From: Sphaerolaimus hirsutus
Lineage: Eukaryota > Nematoda > Chromadorea > Monhysterida > Sphaerolaimidae
Direction of reading: 5' to 3'
Assembly (NCBI GenBank): GCA_964036195.1
Contig: OZ038458.1
Coordinates: 18,365,832 to 18,429,831 of the forward strand
DNA: 64,000 bases
The notes beneath the pieces were generated by a model that saw only the letters and a program-made list of their open reading frames with translations, did not search any database and had not been told where the DNA came from. Below are positions 11,026 through 23,744 of this stretch, piece by piece (the first letter of the stretch is position 1; the number at the start of each line of letters is the position of its first letter). The translations under genes and the position numbers were made by a program.

Positions 11026-11470
11026 ACACCCACTTTTGCTCACAAAATGTCATGTAAAATGTCATGCAAAGTGTCAACTGTCATGAAAAATGTAAAGTAA
11101 AGTGTAAATTGTCATGACATGTAAAAATTAAAGTATCAATTGTCAAGCAAATTGTGTTCAAATCTCATGTTTTATTTCGAAATCTTATGTTTTGTATCCA
11201 AATTATGTTGTTGTTGACTCCAAATCTTATGTGAACATTTGGATACAAAAAGATAAGATTTGGATATAAAACATACATACTATGGATACAAAAACACAAG
11301 ATTTGGATACACATTTTACACTTTGCATGACATTTGTCATGACAATTGCATCTTTGCTTGAAATTTTACATGACACTTGACATTTTGCATGACAATTGAT
11401 ATTTTACTTTACTTTACATTTGTCATGACAATTGACACTTTGCATGACATTTTACAAGTGTGCCCAGCAC
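11026..11470. mobile_element. TGTAAAATGTCATG inverted-repeat MITE
   Basis: A 0.44 kb element whose two ends are inverted copies: the left end reads GTAAAATGTCATGCAAAGTG, and the right end carries its reverse complement ending CATTTTACAAGTGTGCCC. Its centre carries inverted copies of an AATCTTATG/GGATACAAA motif, shared with the element at 61.84-62.10 kb. It is therefore a member of the C(A/T)GGGGGCAGTCCC...TGTAAAAT family, but here the 3' end has lost the ACAG acceptor. Confidence 0.7.
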
Positions 11471-11639
11471 ACTCCAGTAGTCCTTCTACTGAAAATGCAA
11501 ATCATTCTTATCAATAATTGTAACTTTACACTTGCAGCTAGCTAACAATAAATACATACTGCATGCAACTTTTGAAAAGTAAGGGAAAAATTTGTCACAG
11601 GTTTTTCATGTATACGTCTAATTATAACATTGTTCTGGC

Positions 11640-11830
11640 CTTACATGCATGTTTCTGATTTTTTGTAAAATTTATGTACAATTTTTGTAAAATTTTTGTA
11701 AAATGTGTCATTTTATTTTATTAATGACTTTTGGGAATAAAATAAAATAAAATAAAATGACACAAGAATAAAATAAAAATAAAATAAAATTTTTATACAA
11801 TTTTACTACAATGAATTTTTATAAAACCAA
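11640..11830. repeat. A+T low-complexity (AAAAT)n tract
   Basis: Pentamer-like AAAAT/ATAAA runs and TTTTGTAAAATTT repeats. No coding potential. Confidence 0.7.
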
Positions 11831-11926
11831 CCCTGGTCTGCAGGCGTTTTTTTTTATTGTGAAAAATGGGAATTTTACAATGAAGTGACAATCAGCCAAC
11901 CACTAACTACTGCAGTGTAAGTATTT

Positions 11927-12010
11927 ATCGTATTTCCTCGAAATACCCCCAGGGGGTTTATTTTTTTCAGAGTGGGAATTTTGAGCGGGTATTTCGAGGG
12001 GGGCTTAGTC
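11927..12010. mobile_element. Short CGTATTTCCTCGAAATACCC MITE
   Basis: A compact copy of the most abundant MITE here. CGTATTTCCTCGAAATACCC faces its inverse (GGTATTTCGAGG) across a short spacer. See the full copies at 19.4, 22.2, 33.2, 34.2 and 48.2 kb. Confidence 0.65.
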
Positions 12011-12125
12011 ACTACACTGGACGACTGGGCTCAAGTCACTACAAGTATAATAAGTGGCTGACGCGATGGCGGCAATAAATGCCCTTAACATTAAGTTAAA
12101 TACCCAGTTACTCGGGAGTCGGGAA

Positions 12126-13252
12126 CATAGTTGTTAAAAGTACTGAACTTTTTTGAAAGTAAACGTAAACGTGAAGTATTCATTTTTTACTCACAGGTGA
12201 GTACAGAAAACGTCAAGTATTTATTTTTAACTTTTACTCATGAGTAAATTTGAGTAAATTACTTTTGTCCCCGGAAAACGTAAAAGTGGGTATTTTTGAG
12301 AATTTTTTTGCTTTTGCCCCAATTGTTGCTCAAAATCACTAATTTTCAGACTTTTTCACCATCAAATTCACTGCTTTATGTTTTTGTGTGCCTATTTTGA
12401 TGCTTTTTTTGTATTTTTGTCTCTATTTTTAGCTTTTCTATCCTTCTTTTTCATTTATGCCTTGATAAAGCCTACAAAAAGCCCGTTTGAAATACCATAT
12501 TACCTCGAATTATTCCCCCCCCCCTCGAATTAACCCCCCCCTCAAATTAACCCCCCTCAAAATGGGCTGGGGAAATATAACCCCCCCTCGAAATACCCCC
12601 CTCCGAAATGGTGTACATCATGTGTGCAATGTATACTCCAGTGACTTTACACCTTGCACGTGTGGTTCACTCTGGAAGCGTGCCAACGATACTTCAGCAC
12701 AGCTAATTAAATAAATGATGTTTATTTATGCTAATGCTAATCTTTATGTGTTAACAACAATGTCGTTTTCCATCTTTTTACAAAAATTGAATGCTTAATC
12801 ACTATTGGCACGCTTCCAACGTGAGACATAAATCAGTCCGAGTGCAGAGTACCAAGTCCGCCGAATATCGTGATGTATTTATTACTACTTATTTGCATCG
12901 CAGCTACACTTATACGCTCATTTGTGTACAGATGTACATGTATAGCCCCAATATAACCTAATTTCTCACATTTATTACCGTTTTTGTGTAAGAAAAAGCG
13001 TATTCTTTACTATGAATATCACGAAAATTTCTGGCGAAATGATAACCCCTCGAATAACCCCCCTCGAATTGACCCCCCTCAAATTTTGCTGGCGAAATAA
13101 TAAACCCCCATGGGGGTATTTTGAGGTAGCACGGTATGTTTTCTGTGAGTAAGTGCGTACCGGGTATTTTTTTCGGGAGGAAACGTAAACATATTTATGC
13201 AGTACTCGAGTATCAGTATTTATCGAGTAAACGTAAATACGTTTTAACAACT
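12126..13252. mobile_element. hAT-like CATAGTTG element with nested MITEs
   Basis: Left end CATAGTTGTTAAAA, right end TTTTAACAACTAT; flanks GTCGGGAA and CTCGGGAA match at 7 of 8 bases. Subterminal regions repeat AAACGTAAA words. A TACCGTATT-type MITE (about 12.49-13.14 kb) and a CACTTTACACC-type element (about 12.63-12.86 kb) sit inside it. Confidence 0.6.
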
Positions 13253-13910
13253 ATCTATGCTCGGGAACCCAAAAATCGGGGGACGGTAGATAAGCGTATC
13301 AAAATAAGAGCGTCAAAGCGTAACACAGTAATTTATGCATGATTGGCGAAAGTCTGCAAGTCCGGCACAGGCGTGTGTATAAAAAAAGGCTTTTTATGCA
13401 CACCAACTTACTGTATTCTATAAATTCTGCATGCTCGCACATAATGTCAGCGTGTGTCAGTATTGTGTGCAAAGCTTAAAATATCGAATAACTGAGAGCA
13501 TTTTTTCGTAAATTTTACTGAAATTGTACAAAAAATACCTGAATATAGGGAAACAATGTGGGGAATTTACTTATAAACATAAATACAGTCACAGTCTCAC
13601 ACAGAAATGTGGGGCACCCATTAACTATGGGGTCCGAAATCAGGGGCAACTCTACAATAGAATCAAAGTATTGTTGTGTACACATGTATTTCAATGTATG
13701 GTATGTTGTTGGGTTTTTGTAGCTTTAATATGTTCAAAAAACACATAAAAGTTGAAAATCGGTAAATTTAAAGGAATGTGGTTTTTTTCTGAAAACGAGG
13801 ATTTGCCACAAAAAAAAACGTTATCTCTCAAAACCTTTCTGCACAAGAAAAATCACCAAGAAATACACTAGGCCCAGTTTGAATGGATGTGATCATTATG
13901 GCACATTATC
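13252..13910. other. No gene seen
   Basis: A+T-rich sequence with only short chance frames on both strands. No splice-site-flanked frame or structured repeat was recognised. Confidence 0.5.
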
Positions 13911-14047
13911 TACACTGACATAATTGACATAATTTGGAACGGACATGTCGTGCATTGTACTCTGACATCTTTAATCTAACATGACCAAGGGTGAAACTAA
14001 CACGCGCAGTGTGGAATTTTCATGCCCATGTATTTACATGCTGTAAG

Positions 14048-15481
14048 TAGTGATGTAAAGGCACCGGGGCACCGGTGCCCCGGTGCTTGGCACCGAAGGG
14101 CACCAGCACCGGTGCTGGTGCGGTGCCATTGCAATCTTCAGGGGTGCCATGCCCGTGCCGATGCCATTTTTTTCAGAATAGCACCGGTGCCGGTGCGGTG
14201 CGATGCCATTTTTTTGCTGGTGCCAAAGGTGCTAGCACCAGGGGCAAAGTAAAAGGCACCGGGAAAGGCACCGGCCAAGGCTTCATGTGCTGTGCAATTT
14301 TGTCCATAGTATGTGCTTATTCATATTTCAAAAAACAGCGATATATTTACCCAACCGTTTTTGCCTATTTTGTAAACCTCCCATCAAATAAATATACCTA
14401 CTGTGAAATCCATTATGGAGCGATTACAGCTCGGGCGTAAAATTCCAGCGTAAAATTCAATCGCAAAATTGATTACATAAAAGTGGATGATGATACAGGT
14501 CTGCAATTTTTCATGGAGAATATGTTTACCAATACCATCATTGTGTCCGAGAGTCATCATCCACAGTCACTGCAATTTGATTGTGGAAATTCAAAAATTT
14601 CTATTTTACGCTTGAATTTTACGCCAGCTGAAGAAAAGTCAATTCTACGCCAGGAGATTGCATGCAATGTCATAGCGTAGAATTGATTTTTCTTCAGCTG
14701 GCGTAAAATTCCAGCGTAAAATAGAAATTTTTGAATTTCCACAATCAAATTGCAGTGACTGTGGATGATGACTCTCGGACACAATGAAGGTATTGATAAA
14801 CATATTGTCCATGAAAAATTGCAGACCTGCATCATCATCCACTTTTATGTAATCAATTTTGCGATGGAATTTTACGCTGGAATTTTACGCCCGAGCTGTA
14901 ATCGTAGCATTATACCCGATATGTGATCTGATGAGCGAATCTAAAATTTTGTTGAATTTTAAATCATTTTTATATTTTATATTTATCTTACTTGTTTGTT
15001 GAAAATTTGTTGTCAGTTAATGACAGAGATAGTTCCATTCTCTGTACAGCAACGACTCCGATCAGTAGACAATAGTGGCTATGGACATTGCAGTGAATTA
15101 AAATTTTGATCTTTCATTTGTAATCATTGTAATTGCTCCATAAAAGTGATTGCCACATCATTCTGATCATTTTAAGTGCTCAACGATCAAAATCGGTTGA
15201 AAATTCATAGAAATATGCACTTCCAAAGGTGAGACCATTGAGAAACTGCGCGATATTTTCTTCAGAAATTCCAGCCCGGTGCGGTGCCTTTCGGTGCTAG
15301 CACCGGCAACCCGCCGGTGCCCTTCGGTGCCGGTGCCATTTTTTCCAAAAAGCACCGGTGCCGGTGCGGTGCGGTGCCATTTTCTGGCCGGTGCCCCAGG
15401 GTGCCAGGTGCCCTTTTCATGTGTTGGCAAAGGTGCCGGTGCGGTGCGGTGCCATTTTTCCCGGTGCCTTTAACATCACTA
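14048..15481. mobile_element. hAT-like TAGTGATG element with GGTGCC arms
   Basis: Ends TAGTGATGTAAAGG and CCTTTAACATCACTA. The 8-bp duplication GCTGTAAG flanks it exactly (14040-14047 and 15482-15489). Both arms are dense arrays of the words GCACCGGTGC and GGTGCCGGTGCGG. The middle holds a 484-bp fold-back. No transposase frame was seen. Confidence 0.85.
14421..14904. repeat. 484-bp fold-back palindrome
   Basis: CGATTACAGCTCGGGCGTAA at 14.42 kb returns as its reverse complement at 14.90 kb, with the arms matching almost throughout. Parts of each arm (GTGGATGATGATACAGGTCT, GTGTCCGAGAGT) resemble the 527-bp fold-backs at 32.4 and 46.2 kb. Confidence 0.85.
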
Positions 15482-15672
15482 GCTGTAAGTTCCCCCAACT
15501 ATTTCCCCCAGTTCAAGCAAACCTGACGTCTTGATTTGAGAAAATGTGTGTGTCACCTTTTGGCATGTCAGATTCACGTTATGTCAGTGTGTCATGCGCC
15601 GCATGTCAGTTTCACCTTTGGGCATGTCAAATTCACATTATGCGCCGCCAGTTTCACTTTATGTCAGTGTAG

Positions 15673-16415
15673 ACTGTATGTTATAGTGGATTCAGCCACA
15701 TGAATCACTGAATGTGAGTGCAGTGCAGCGTGATAAATGTGTGCAAATGCAATAATGTTAAAAATTCATCATTGCATACATTTTAAATATTTTTCTTGTA
15801 ACGAGTTACATCCTAAGACTCTGACATTAGCCTAAAAAAACGTATTTACCCACACAGGTATGTGGATGTTGGTGAAAATTCTGAAAAAATATTTACATAG
15901 GAAGATTGTTAATGAAAGAAAAGAGAGCGCTAATGGGAAAGTCCCAGACTTTTGCAGTTCATCTGTCATTATTTGAATATTTTTTTGTGGAGTTTTCGCA
16001 GCTATCATATTACAGAGAAGTGGAGACGTTCTTGGCAATTAGACATTAAGTGTGTAGACGTTTGCTGTTTTGCGCAGAACTTGTTTAAGATGACTTTTCT
16101 AGAAAATCTTCTATTGGCAAAATTTCCAACACAAAAATTACCACGAAGACAAGACTTTTTCGACAAGAAAAACGTCAAAAGAACTAAGCTCTAAGTATAG
16201 TCCAAGAAGCAATGCGTACGGTACTGTTCAAGGAACTGACACATTCTGTTCACAGGAACTGTTCTTGTGTATTCTACATAATTTGTACATGATTTGTACA
16301 TTGCCCTTGACTCTTGATATTTGACAAGTTGTCAAATTAGGTTATAGTTAGCATAACCTAGTTGTCCACCTAAACTTGCACATCACACTGATTTTTCTAA
16401 ATATACCCAACGTAC
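15673..16415. other. No gene seen
   Basis: Short frames only. A 34-codon frame starting at 16090 lacks splice context and is not supported. Confidence 0.4.
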
Positions 16416-16514
16416 ATTGACGTCCAAGTTCGTAGCGGGCTGCGTGTCGTTTGAGCTGCCATTGCCCGCCGCCAACTCGTTCAGGTCCAACGGGTCCGAC
16501 GTGCTCTCCTCCAT
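16416..16514 (-). CDS. Orphan first coding exon, unknown protein
   Basis: An ATG at 16514 opens 33 codons that end in phase 0 at a textbook donor, AAT|GTACGT. The segment is G+C-rich compared with its surroundings. The peptide is acidic and polar (MEESTSDPLDLNELAAG) with two N-glycosylation-type sites (NGS, NDT). That would suit a receptor's extracellular N-terminus, but nothing proves it. Downstream exons should lie at lower coordinates on the minus strand; I could not find them among the repeats. No family recognised. Confidence 0.5.
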
Positions 16515-19414
16515 GTGCTATGGCATTGATATTTTGTATGTTGGTTAAATTCGGGTACCCGATCGCGGCCCTCGTATTTTCCGGGTCTTACTGCCTTCTT
16601 TGTCGAGGATGTGTGATTTTGTCCGGGTTCCGATTTTTCAGGACATTATCGTGTATTTGTGGATTAAACGCGATTAATTATAAAATTTGCGGCTGGATGT
16701 GCAGTTGCATTTTATCCTGTGTGAACATTTAAAGATGTTTAGAATATATATAAAAATTCAGCGATTATAGGTATTTACGTTATGTTTTTGGAAGTGGGTT
16801 TCAACACAGGAATAATTGGCTATAATTAAGAAAGGCTAAGAAAAGATATGTTTTTCAATGAAAGAGTCAATAAATTATAGATAGTTTGGTAATTGTGACA
16901 TAAAAGGTCGTGACAGGTACCTATGATCACAAGCGAACAGCATGTCTACGGTAATTATAATCATGGACACTACCGCATTAGGTATCTGACGCACGCGGAA
17001 GTTTTTATGATAAATAACACTTTAAAAAATTAGCATTGCAAGTACTGTTGCCATTAATTATGAATGTAGTAAATACGTGCATATTTACGTATCTCTATTT
17101 ATGGCACTGAATCTACCATCACCCTACCCTCCTAAATTTTGAACATGAATAAAACAGTCGTAACTGAATATTTGATAATTCAGCACAGAACTTATGAATG
17201 CTATGGACTTATGAGGCTTTTGTTTCATGGTAAAAATGCACTTCACACTTTTTATTACCGCGTTTCTTGTAATGGAATGGAACGGCATATCTCTAACAGA
17301 AGGGCATCTCCAATAGAACGGCTGGTTTTGGAACGTTTTTGCGCTCACGAAAGGTATTTAAATACCGTATTACCTCGAATTGACCCCCTTCGAAATACCC
17401 CCATATCTGAGCGACGTAGGGAAATAATAACACCCCCTCGAAATAGCCCCGTCTTGAATGATGTACATCATGTATGCATACATACGTACATAAGGTACAT
17501 GATGTATTAATTTCTGCCAAATTACTGCGCAGCCACACATATTCTAGTCTGTGCGGAATTTATCTCTATATATGTACAAATATATCCTGTTTGTTCTCAT
17601 TGATTACCAGTGTTGGGTACCTTTTGGCTTATTAGAATAAATACGGTACATATTGGTCACTTATTCATGAAGCTGCTACATTTTGAACGCAATTTGAGGG
17701 ATTTATGAGCAAAAAAGCACGATCGAAATGTAGCAATACAGGGAGCACTGCCAGTATACTGGGCCGACCTCAAAGTATGTGATGTGCTCAAAATTACTTA
17801 TGTCTTAGTCGATAACGCGATAACGATAACGCGTGAGCAGGATACTTATGTATGCACCTACACAAAAAGAAAAAAAGGAAAAAGCGGCAAATGTTTTTCC
17901 GGAACGTTTTTTTGGATCAATCTTTTTTTATTAATGATGACGTCATGATGGAGTGTTTCCTTCAGAAAATTGCATAGCATCGCCGAGTATATTCATAAAT
18001 ATTTTCCATCCCAGTCGACCAGCATTGGATATATTTCTCGCGGGCATAATTCAATTTAGGGGATGCGGCACTCGCCAAAATACCTAAGTCTTCCAGAAGT
18101 TGATTTCAAATGACAACAACTGCATTGGCTTGGCCGCCGCTGCTGATCAAGTGCAACTTCGGTGCAGCGCGGCTCATTGTTGCAGGGGGCTGCACGCAGC
18201 CAGTGGTGGCAAATGTGTTTGAGAGTGGATTTGAAGTAGGGTTTCAAGTGTCAAGTTTTGAGTGAACTGTGAAAAATTATTTTAATGGCCCTTCAGATGC
18301 TAGTTTTAAAAAGGAAATTTCGGGAAATTCTAAAAAATCATTTATTGCCTTTGAACGCGTTTCTTTAATTTCATTTACTTTTTAAAACCGCTGCTGGCCA
18401 CGCGCGTCAAGGGTAGAACACACACTTCTCAATTAACACAAACAGAAGATATTATTTGTGGTATTATTTGTGTTTACCAGAAGGTTTTATTTGTTTTTAC
18501 CGGAAGGTATTATTTGAGTTTACCGGAATGAGGTTTGCATGAACTACTTCTGATGGCGATAAAAAGTGACCCATTCCAGTAAACTTAAATGCATTTTCAG
18601 CTGATGTATATGTTTTGTGTGAGTTTTTGTGTTTATAATTCGATAGAAAATGAGTGTGTGCACACACGTGTGTGTGCACTATGATGAGTGTATTAACTTA
18701 TCAAAAGTAAATATTCAGGATTTGATATAATTGAATTCAATTTGATTCTTAAAAATTACAGTAAACTATCAAATTTAATTGTCTACCTTTTTTCTACACA
18801 CAACCTAAAGTTAAATATTCCGAACAAGATGAAATAATAATGTTCTTACTGCTCAGTCTCTGTAAGTGCACAAAAACTACTCGCTACTGCACAAAAACTC
18901 CTACGGCAAACTTGCAGTTTCTTATGATTACAGCTAGGCAATAAAATTAGTAAGCTCAACGGAACGGAAATGAATTCAAAAAAGTTGCAGGTATTCTTTT
19001 TATTAGTCCGAGGCAAAACAATCAGTAAGCCAAACGGAAATGAATTTTTAAAAAACTTGCAGGGATCCATCCTTACGATTTGAGTGAAGCAAAAGATTCA
19101 GATTAAAAAACACCACAACTGAAAAAAAAACATTTTCCAAATCCCCCAAAAAACATCATTTCTTCAAAATCCACAATCCCCCACTTTATTTGCCACCACC
19201 AACTGCATGTCGCGACGGGTGTCAGCCAGCCTAAGCAGCTCACGACTGGGCTCGAGCTATTACGCCGCCGCGCGACCCCCTATCTGCAGCGCGACACTGC
19301 CGGCTGAATGCCCCCGCGCGGATAGATGTGTGTGTCGTTGAAAACTTGAAAGGCGCCCATCTAGTAAAATACTGCTTGAATTAGACCCTTTTTGGGTGGT
19401 TTTGGGCACCTTTC
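16515..19414. other. Repeat-poor stretch without a supported gene
   Basis: Contains half a CGTATTACCTCGAATTGACC MITE (17366-17460), a GT/CA-rich patch near 18.66 kb, and two G+C-rich islands with short plus-strand frames (18108-18263, 51 codons; 19207-19341, 44 codons). Neither frame has clear splice sites or a recognised motif. Confidence 0.4.
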
Positions 19415-19957
19415 AGATACCGTATTTCGTCGGAATACCCCCCTTGAATCAACCCCCCCCTCGAAATACCCCCCCCCCCTAAAATTTGGCTGAAGAAATA
19501 ATAACCCCCCTCGAAATACCCCCCTAAAACAGAACGTGTATGACAAATACCGCAGTTTGTGATCTGTATAATGCAGAACACACGTTAACACCGTCGACTG
19601 AGTGACGTTAGGGAAGGGTTTAAGCGTATATGCAGTTATATATACCTATAAACACATATTGATACATCTATGTAATTGTTTGATTTTTCTGCGTCTGAGT
19701 ATGGGGAATTTCCAAAAATCTCTGGCGAAATAATAGACCCCCCTCGAACAATCCCCCCTCAAATTTTACTGGCGAAAAAATAAACCCCGTGGGGCCAGAT
19801 TTAATTCTCACGTAATGCGCCCTACCCGAACGTAATGCGCCCAAAATCGGGCAGCCTCCCTACAACTTGACGCGTGTAGGGTGTAGTGCATCACTTAAAA
19901 ATATTTGTAGGGCGAATTAAATCTAGCCCCTGGGGGTATTTCGTGGTAATACGGTAC
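19415..19957. mobile_element. TACCGTATTTC MITE, long form
   Basis: Begins ATACCGTATTTCGTCGGAAT and ends with the inverse TTTCGTGGTAATACGGTAC. It is composed of C-runs alternating with TCGAAATA words. The ends carry a TA, consistent with a mariner-type TA target, which is inference. Confidence 0.75.
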
Positions 19958-20520
19958 TTATTTTGTGCGCACAGGCGCAAAACACAAGTGAACAGCAAAA
20001 AAAGAAATGAATTTTTTCCATCTGGAACAATATCGATGGCAAATGCTGGGCAACGAATGCAATCAACACTTTAAAATGAAATTTTATTCTCTTAATAATC
20101 CGCCACTCAAAGCTCTTATTACCTATCCACAACATTATCCGGGGGCATTATTCTAGGTATTAAATACGGCATAGTGAATGGCATGTGAGAAATCAAAGGG
20201 GGGTCTAAATCTCACAGCCACTAAACTTGTAAATAGCCGAACAAGTTGTAAGCCGGGCAGTGTCAACCATAACTAATCCATGGCATCGGATTGCGGTCGT
20301 GCACGCGTCAAACCGACGCTTTTCCTCTGAATAAATGCACGGACACTTTCATCGATGCAACACGTGGTTTTTAAGTGGGCGCGTGCCGCGCGGGTTTATT
20401 TGTTTGTAATCAACAAATTTATAATTATGTGATTTGTTGATTTAGGTCACGTGCCGCCGCGGCGGGTAGACGGCCACGTGACTGCTGGAGAATTGCTGCG
20501 AGGCAAGAAAATGAAATCAG

Positions 20521-20735
20521 GGGTCAGTTCCGTGAATGGAGAAGTGTGATGAGAACGGAAAAGCGAAGTAAAATGAGAAGTGAACAGTGAAGTGTTTTTA
20601 ACTTCTCATTTCACTTCTCATTTCACTTCACTCTTCACTCCTCATTTCTCATTTCACTTCTCATTTCACTTCACTCTTCACTCCTCATTTCTCATTTCAC
20701 TTCACTCTTCACTTCTCCACTTGCGACACAATAAA
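20521..20735. repeat. TTCACTTCTCA minisatellite inside an AGTTCCG-type MITE
   Basis: About 120 bp of tandem CACTTCTCATTT/CACTTCACTC words preceded by their inverse (GAAGTGTGATGAGAACGG). The left end, CAGTTCCGTGAATGGAGAAG, resembles the element at 40755-41073. Confidence 0.65.
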
Positions 20736-20830
20736 TCAAGCTTTTCTAGTCGCTCTGCGGTCGGCCGGCGGCCGTCGGTCATTATATCAACGGCGACACA
20801 GTTACCTTCCCCACTAAAAATCATGACGTC

Positions 20831-20935
20831 ATGGCTAGTGATGGAAAGGCACCGGAATTGTAATTAGCGCCTGCCGCATGCGCACCGAATTACACCGGTT
20901 AGGCACCGATGCACCGACACCGGGCTTTGATGCTG
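20831..20935. mobile_element. Fragment of TAGTGATG/GGCACCGG element
   Basis: CTAGTGATGGAAAGGCACCGG begins a short, decayed copy of the GGTGCC family. The far end is not clear. Confidence 0.4.
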
Positions 20936-21209
20936 ATGGTACTAAAATGCAGATGATAAATGAAATCGGAAGATGAGATCAGAATTTATCAGGATTATGT
21001 GATTTCCCTGAATACTGATTGGCATAGAAAAACCTAAAAATTTCCGTGTCAGACATAAAATAAAAGGTGGAGCAATGAGCAAACCAGTCTGCACTCTCAT
21101 AATCTATCCATGCTACGGTAGCCGGTTGCGGTACGGTGCACTTTTCCGGTAAACCCCCAGCACCAACGTCCACGTTCGGGACTAGTCAAAATGCACGCAC
21201 AAAACGGGG

Positions 21210-21228
21210 CGGGGGGGGGGGGGGGGGC
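21210..21228. repeat. Poly-G run
   Basis: An almost uninterrupted G homopolymer. It is a likely site of length error or quadruplex formation. Confidence 0.8.
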
Positions 21229-21863
21229 TCGAATCTCGATTAGCAGGTCGGAAACTGCTCGCCGACTGTCTCATGGGAAAATTGCGCCGTCATGGATATG
21301 TTTACATTTCATGCCCATCCCGGTGTCCGGAATTGATGTCTGCCGCACCGCAGAAATGGGTGTGGAAGTGACAGGAAATACAGGATTTGTGGCTGTTTAA
21401 TACCGTTTTTCTTAAGATGAAGGGGTCCTTTATTTTGTTTGATTAGTCTACGTTATCCTGCTGACTGTCGTCAATCTCTGTTTTTAGAATGCCTATTATT
21501 CAGATTTTTCAGAATTGGGAGCTTCTATTAAAAAAAAACTCCGAGAAAAGCGTCGTTGTACAGATTTACAACCAAGACCAAAATTGCACTCCTATTTGAA
21601 GAAAAACGGTAACCGAGCGATTTCTCGTATTTTACAAATCCAGAATTGAATGCGGCGGTCGTAAAAAGCGCGTGTTGCAGACTATTTATAGGAGACGTGC
21701 GAAATTTCAATCCTGTGCAACAAAAGTTTCATTCCTAGCTTTCAGTGCAGTGCAACGTATCAAGAGTCACGTAAAACACTCGTGGTGTCAAATTAGGGAA
21801 ATGATACTCGAAGTCTGCGTGGACTCGAAGCATTGTGACGATATTATACGTTGTCTCTACCAA

Positions 21864-22077
21864 GGGCCCACATACACTAGTTGACATCGCAAATAAATGT
21901 CAACTGAATGTCAACTATATGACGCAACATTTTTTTCACATTGACAGAAACAATGAAAATTGAGTGTCACAATAAAAAAACTACCCATGCTCTATCAAAT
22001 AGGAGTTGAAATCACATAATTAAGTAACCAAAATTTAGTTGACACAAATTTTGATGTCAAGTAGTGTGTGTGGGCCA
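21864..22077. mobile_element. GGGCCCACATACACTAGTTG inverted-repeat MITE
   Basis: GGGCCCACATACACTAGTTG at the left faces AAGTAGTGTGTGTGGGCC at the right; GTTGACAT/ATGTCAAC words fill the arms. About 214 bp, with no frame. Confidence 0.7.
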
Positions 22078-22206
22078 AAACTGTCAGTTCGTGTGCGAGA
22101 ATGCACTTCACCACGTATTTATGATTTCCAGTGTAATTTCTATGTATGGCTGTGCGTATGTCTAACACCGGCCATCAGAATTTTGCCAATACTTTTTATA
22201 CGGTAC

Positions 22207-22636
22207 GTAGGTATCTACTGTATTTCCTTGAAATACCCCCCTCGAAATACCCCCCGTCTCGAAACACCCCCCCCCCTCAACATGATCACTATGAATGTAT
22301 TAGCCACCCCCCCCCCTCGAAAACTGCGGTTTGTGATTCCGGCAATGCAAAACACACGTCAAAAACAATGAATTGTTACGTTAGAACCGTGTTTATGCCA
22401 TCAACATACTTATATAAGTCCATAGACCCCTATATATAGCGGTTATTTTTGCATTTTTCTACGTTTGCCTACATTTGTCTACGTCCACAGACGACAATTT
22501 AGTACTGGAAGTTCAAAAAATTTCTGGCGAAATAATAAGCCCCCCCTCGAAATACCCCCCTCGTAGAACCCCCCTCAAAATTCTCACCTTGAAACAATCG
22601 AGGAATCGGGGGGTATTTCGAGGAAATACGGTATAC
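22207..22636. mobile_element. TACCGTATTTC MITE
   Basis: CTGTATTTCCTTGAAATACC at the left and TTTCGAGGAAATACGGTAT at the right, with long C-runs near both ends and a unique core of about 250 bp. Confidence 0.75.
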
Positions 22637-23744
22637 AGTTTTCTGGCACGCAATTGGTTCAGACAACGTCTGAAATCTGACGTCTGAAAACGATACCTAG
22701 TTAAGGTATCTTTATATGGTTAGGCGATGAAAGCTCGCGAAGTAGATATTTCACATTTATATTTTTCACATAAACATGCATAATTATATACATCAGATAT
22801 AACACATGAATAGGTAGTTAAAATACATCGTAAATAAATACGGAGGTATGTATATACAGAGCTTTTTCCAGTAACTGGAGAAATTTCGTGGTTGTCAAAT
22901 ATGAAGTTCAATTTTTGCCGGCGAGCATGACAATATGCGTGCATTTTCAAAATGGGGACTGCTAAATAAATATTTAGTGTCTGGCGCTGTGGTCGCACCG
23001 GTTGGCGTCAGCTTCAAATTGAGTGGGGCGAAATACGCAACTTATTTACCGCAGAAAGATAACATGACACCTCCAAGAATTGTTCCCCTTGCGCGCTGAA
23101 AATACCTGATACCCAGAGATGTTAAAAGTACCAATTTTTGTTTCTCCCTTTTTCACTTCTACATCTTGAAAAAGTCTACATGAATACAAGCCTTTCTGAA
23201 ATACATTTTCTGTATCAAAAAGTATACATAAAAGGGAGTATGGATACTTTTTCAGAGGAAATGTGAATGTAATTACACAATCCTACAGTATACATATTTT
23301 TTGTAAATGTAAATACATTTTAGCAACTGTCACCCACACATGTAGACATTCCAGACCAAATATGATAATTGCCACTCGCTCAAGAATACTGTAATCTAAA
23401 TAAATCTATTGTGACATGTATTTACTATGTCCATTAGTACACTATGTAAAATACTACTGGGATGTCAGTTAGAAACAAAATGTTACCACTCAATACAGTA
23501 ACAGGGAATGAGGATTCATTATTGTGCTAATTAAAACAAAAACGGCCATGAAGTGAACATCTATCGCATGGTTAATACTAATTATGGCCAGCTATTTACT
23601 GCTGCATTTTTAATGGTATGTGAATGTGTCCGCCTCTAATGTCTACTTAATATCAGAGTTGATAATGGGTATTTATGTTTACTCTGAAATATGCATAAAA
23701 CAGCATATTTACTCATGGGTACAAACAATACCTTAATTGAGGCG
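22637..23744. other. No gene seen
   Basis: A+T-rich. Decayed AAAGTATAC/GTAAATACATTTT words near 23.1-23.4 kb suggest an old copy of the AAACGTAAA hAT-like family. No supported frame. Confidence 0.4.

Larger units (their letters stand above)
13911..15672. mobile_element. Outer MITE with CTACACTGACATAA ends, interrupted
   Basis: CTACACTGACATAA at 13.91 kb is matched by its inverse near 15.67 kb. Between them lies the complete hAT-like element 14048-15481, so this older element was split by a later insertion. Confidence 0.5.

Noticed and set aside
18108-18263. 51-codon plus frame in a G+C-rich island
   Set aside because: Opposite strand is also open (63 codons) and neither has context.
19207-19341. 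44-codon G+C-rich plus frame (MSRRVSASL...)
   Set aside because: No splice sites, motif or neighbouring exon; G+C islands of this size can stay open by chance.
20440-20485. Paired CACGTG sites as a promoter
   Set aside because: They lie in an inverted G+C-rich repeat with no gene beginning nearby.
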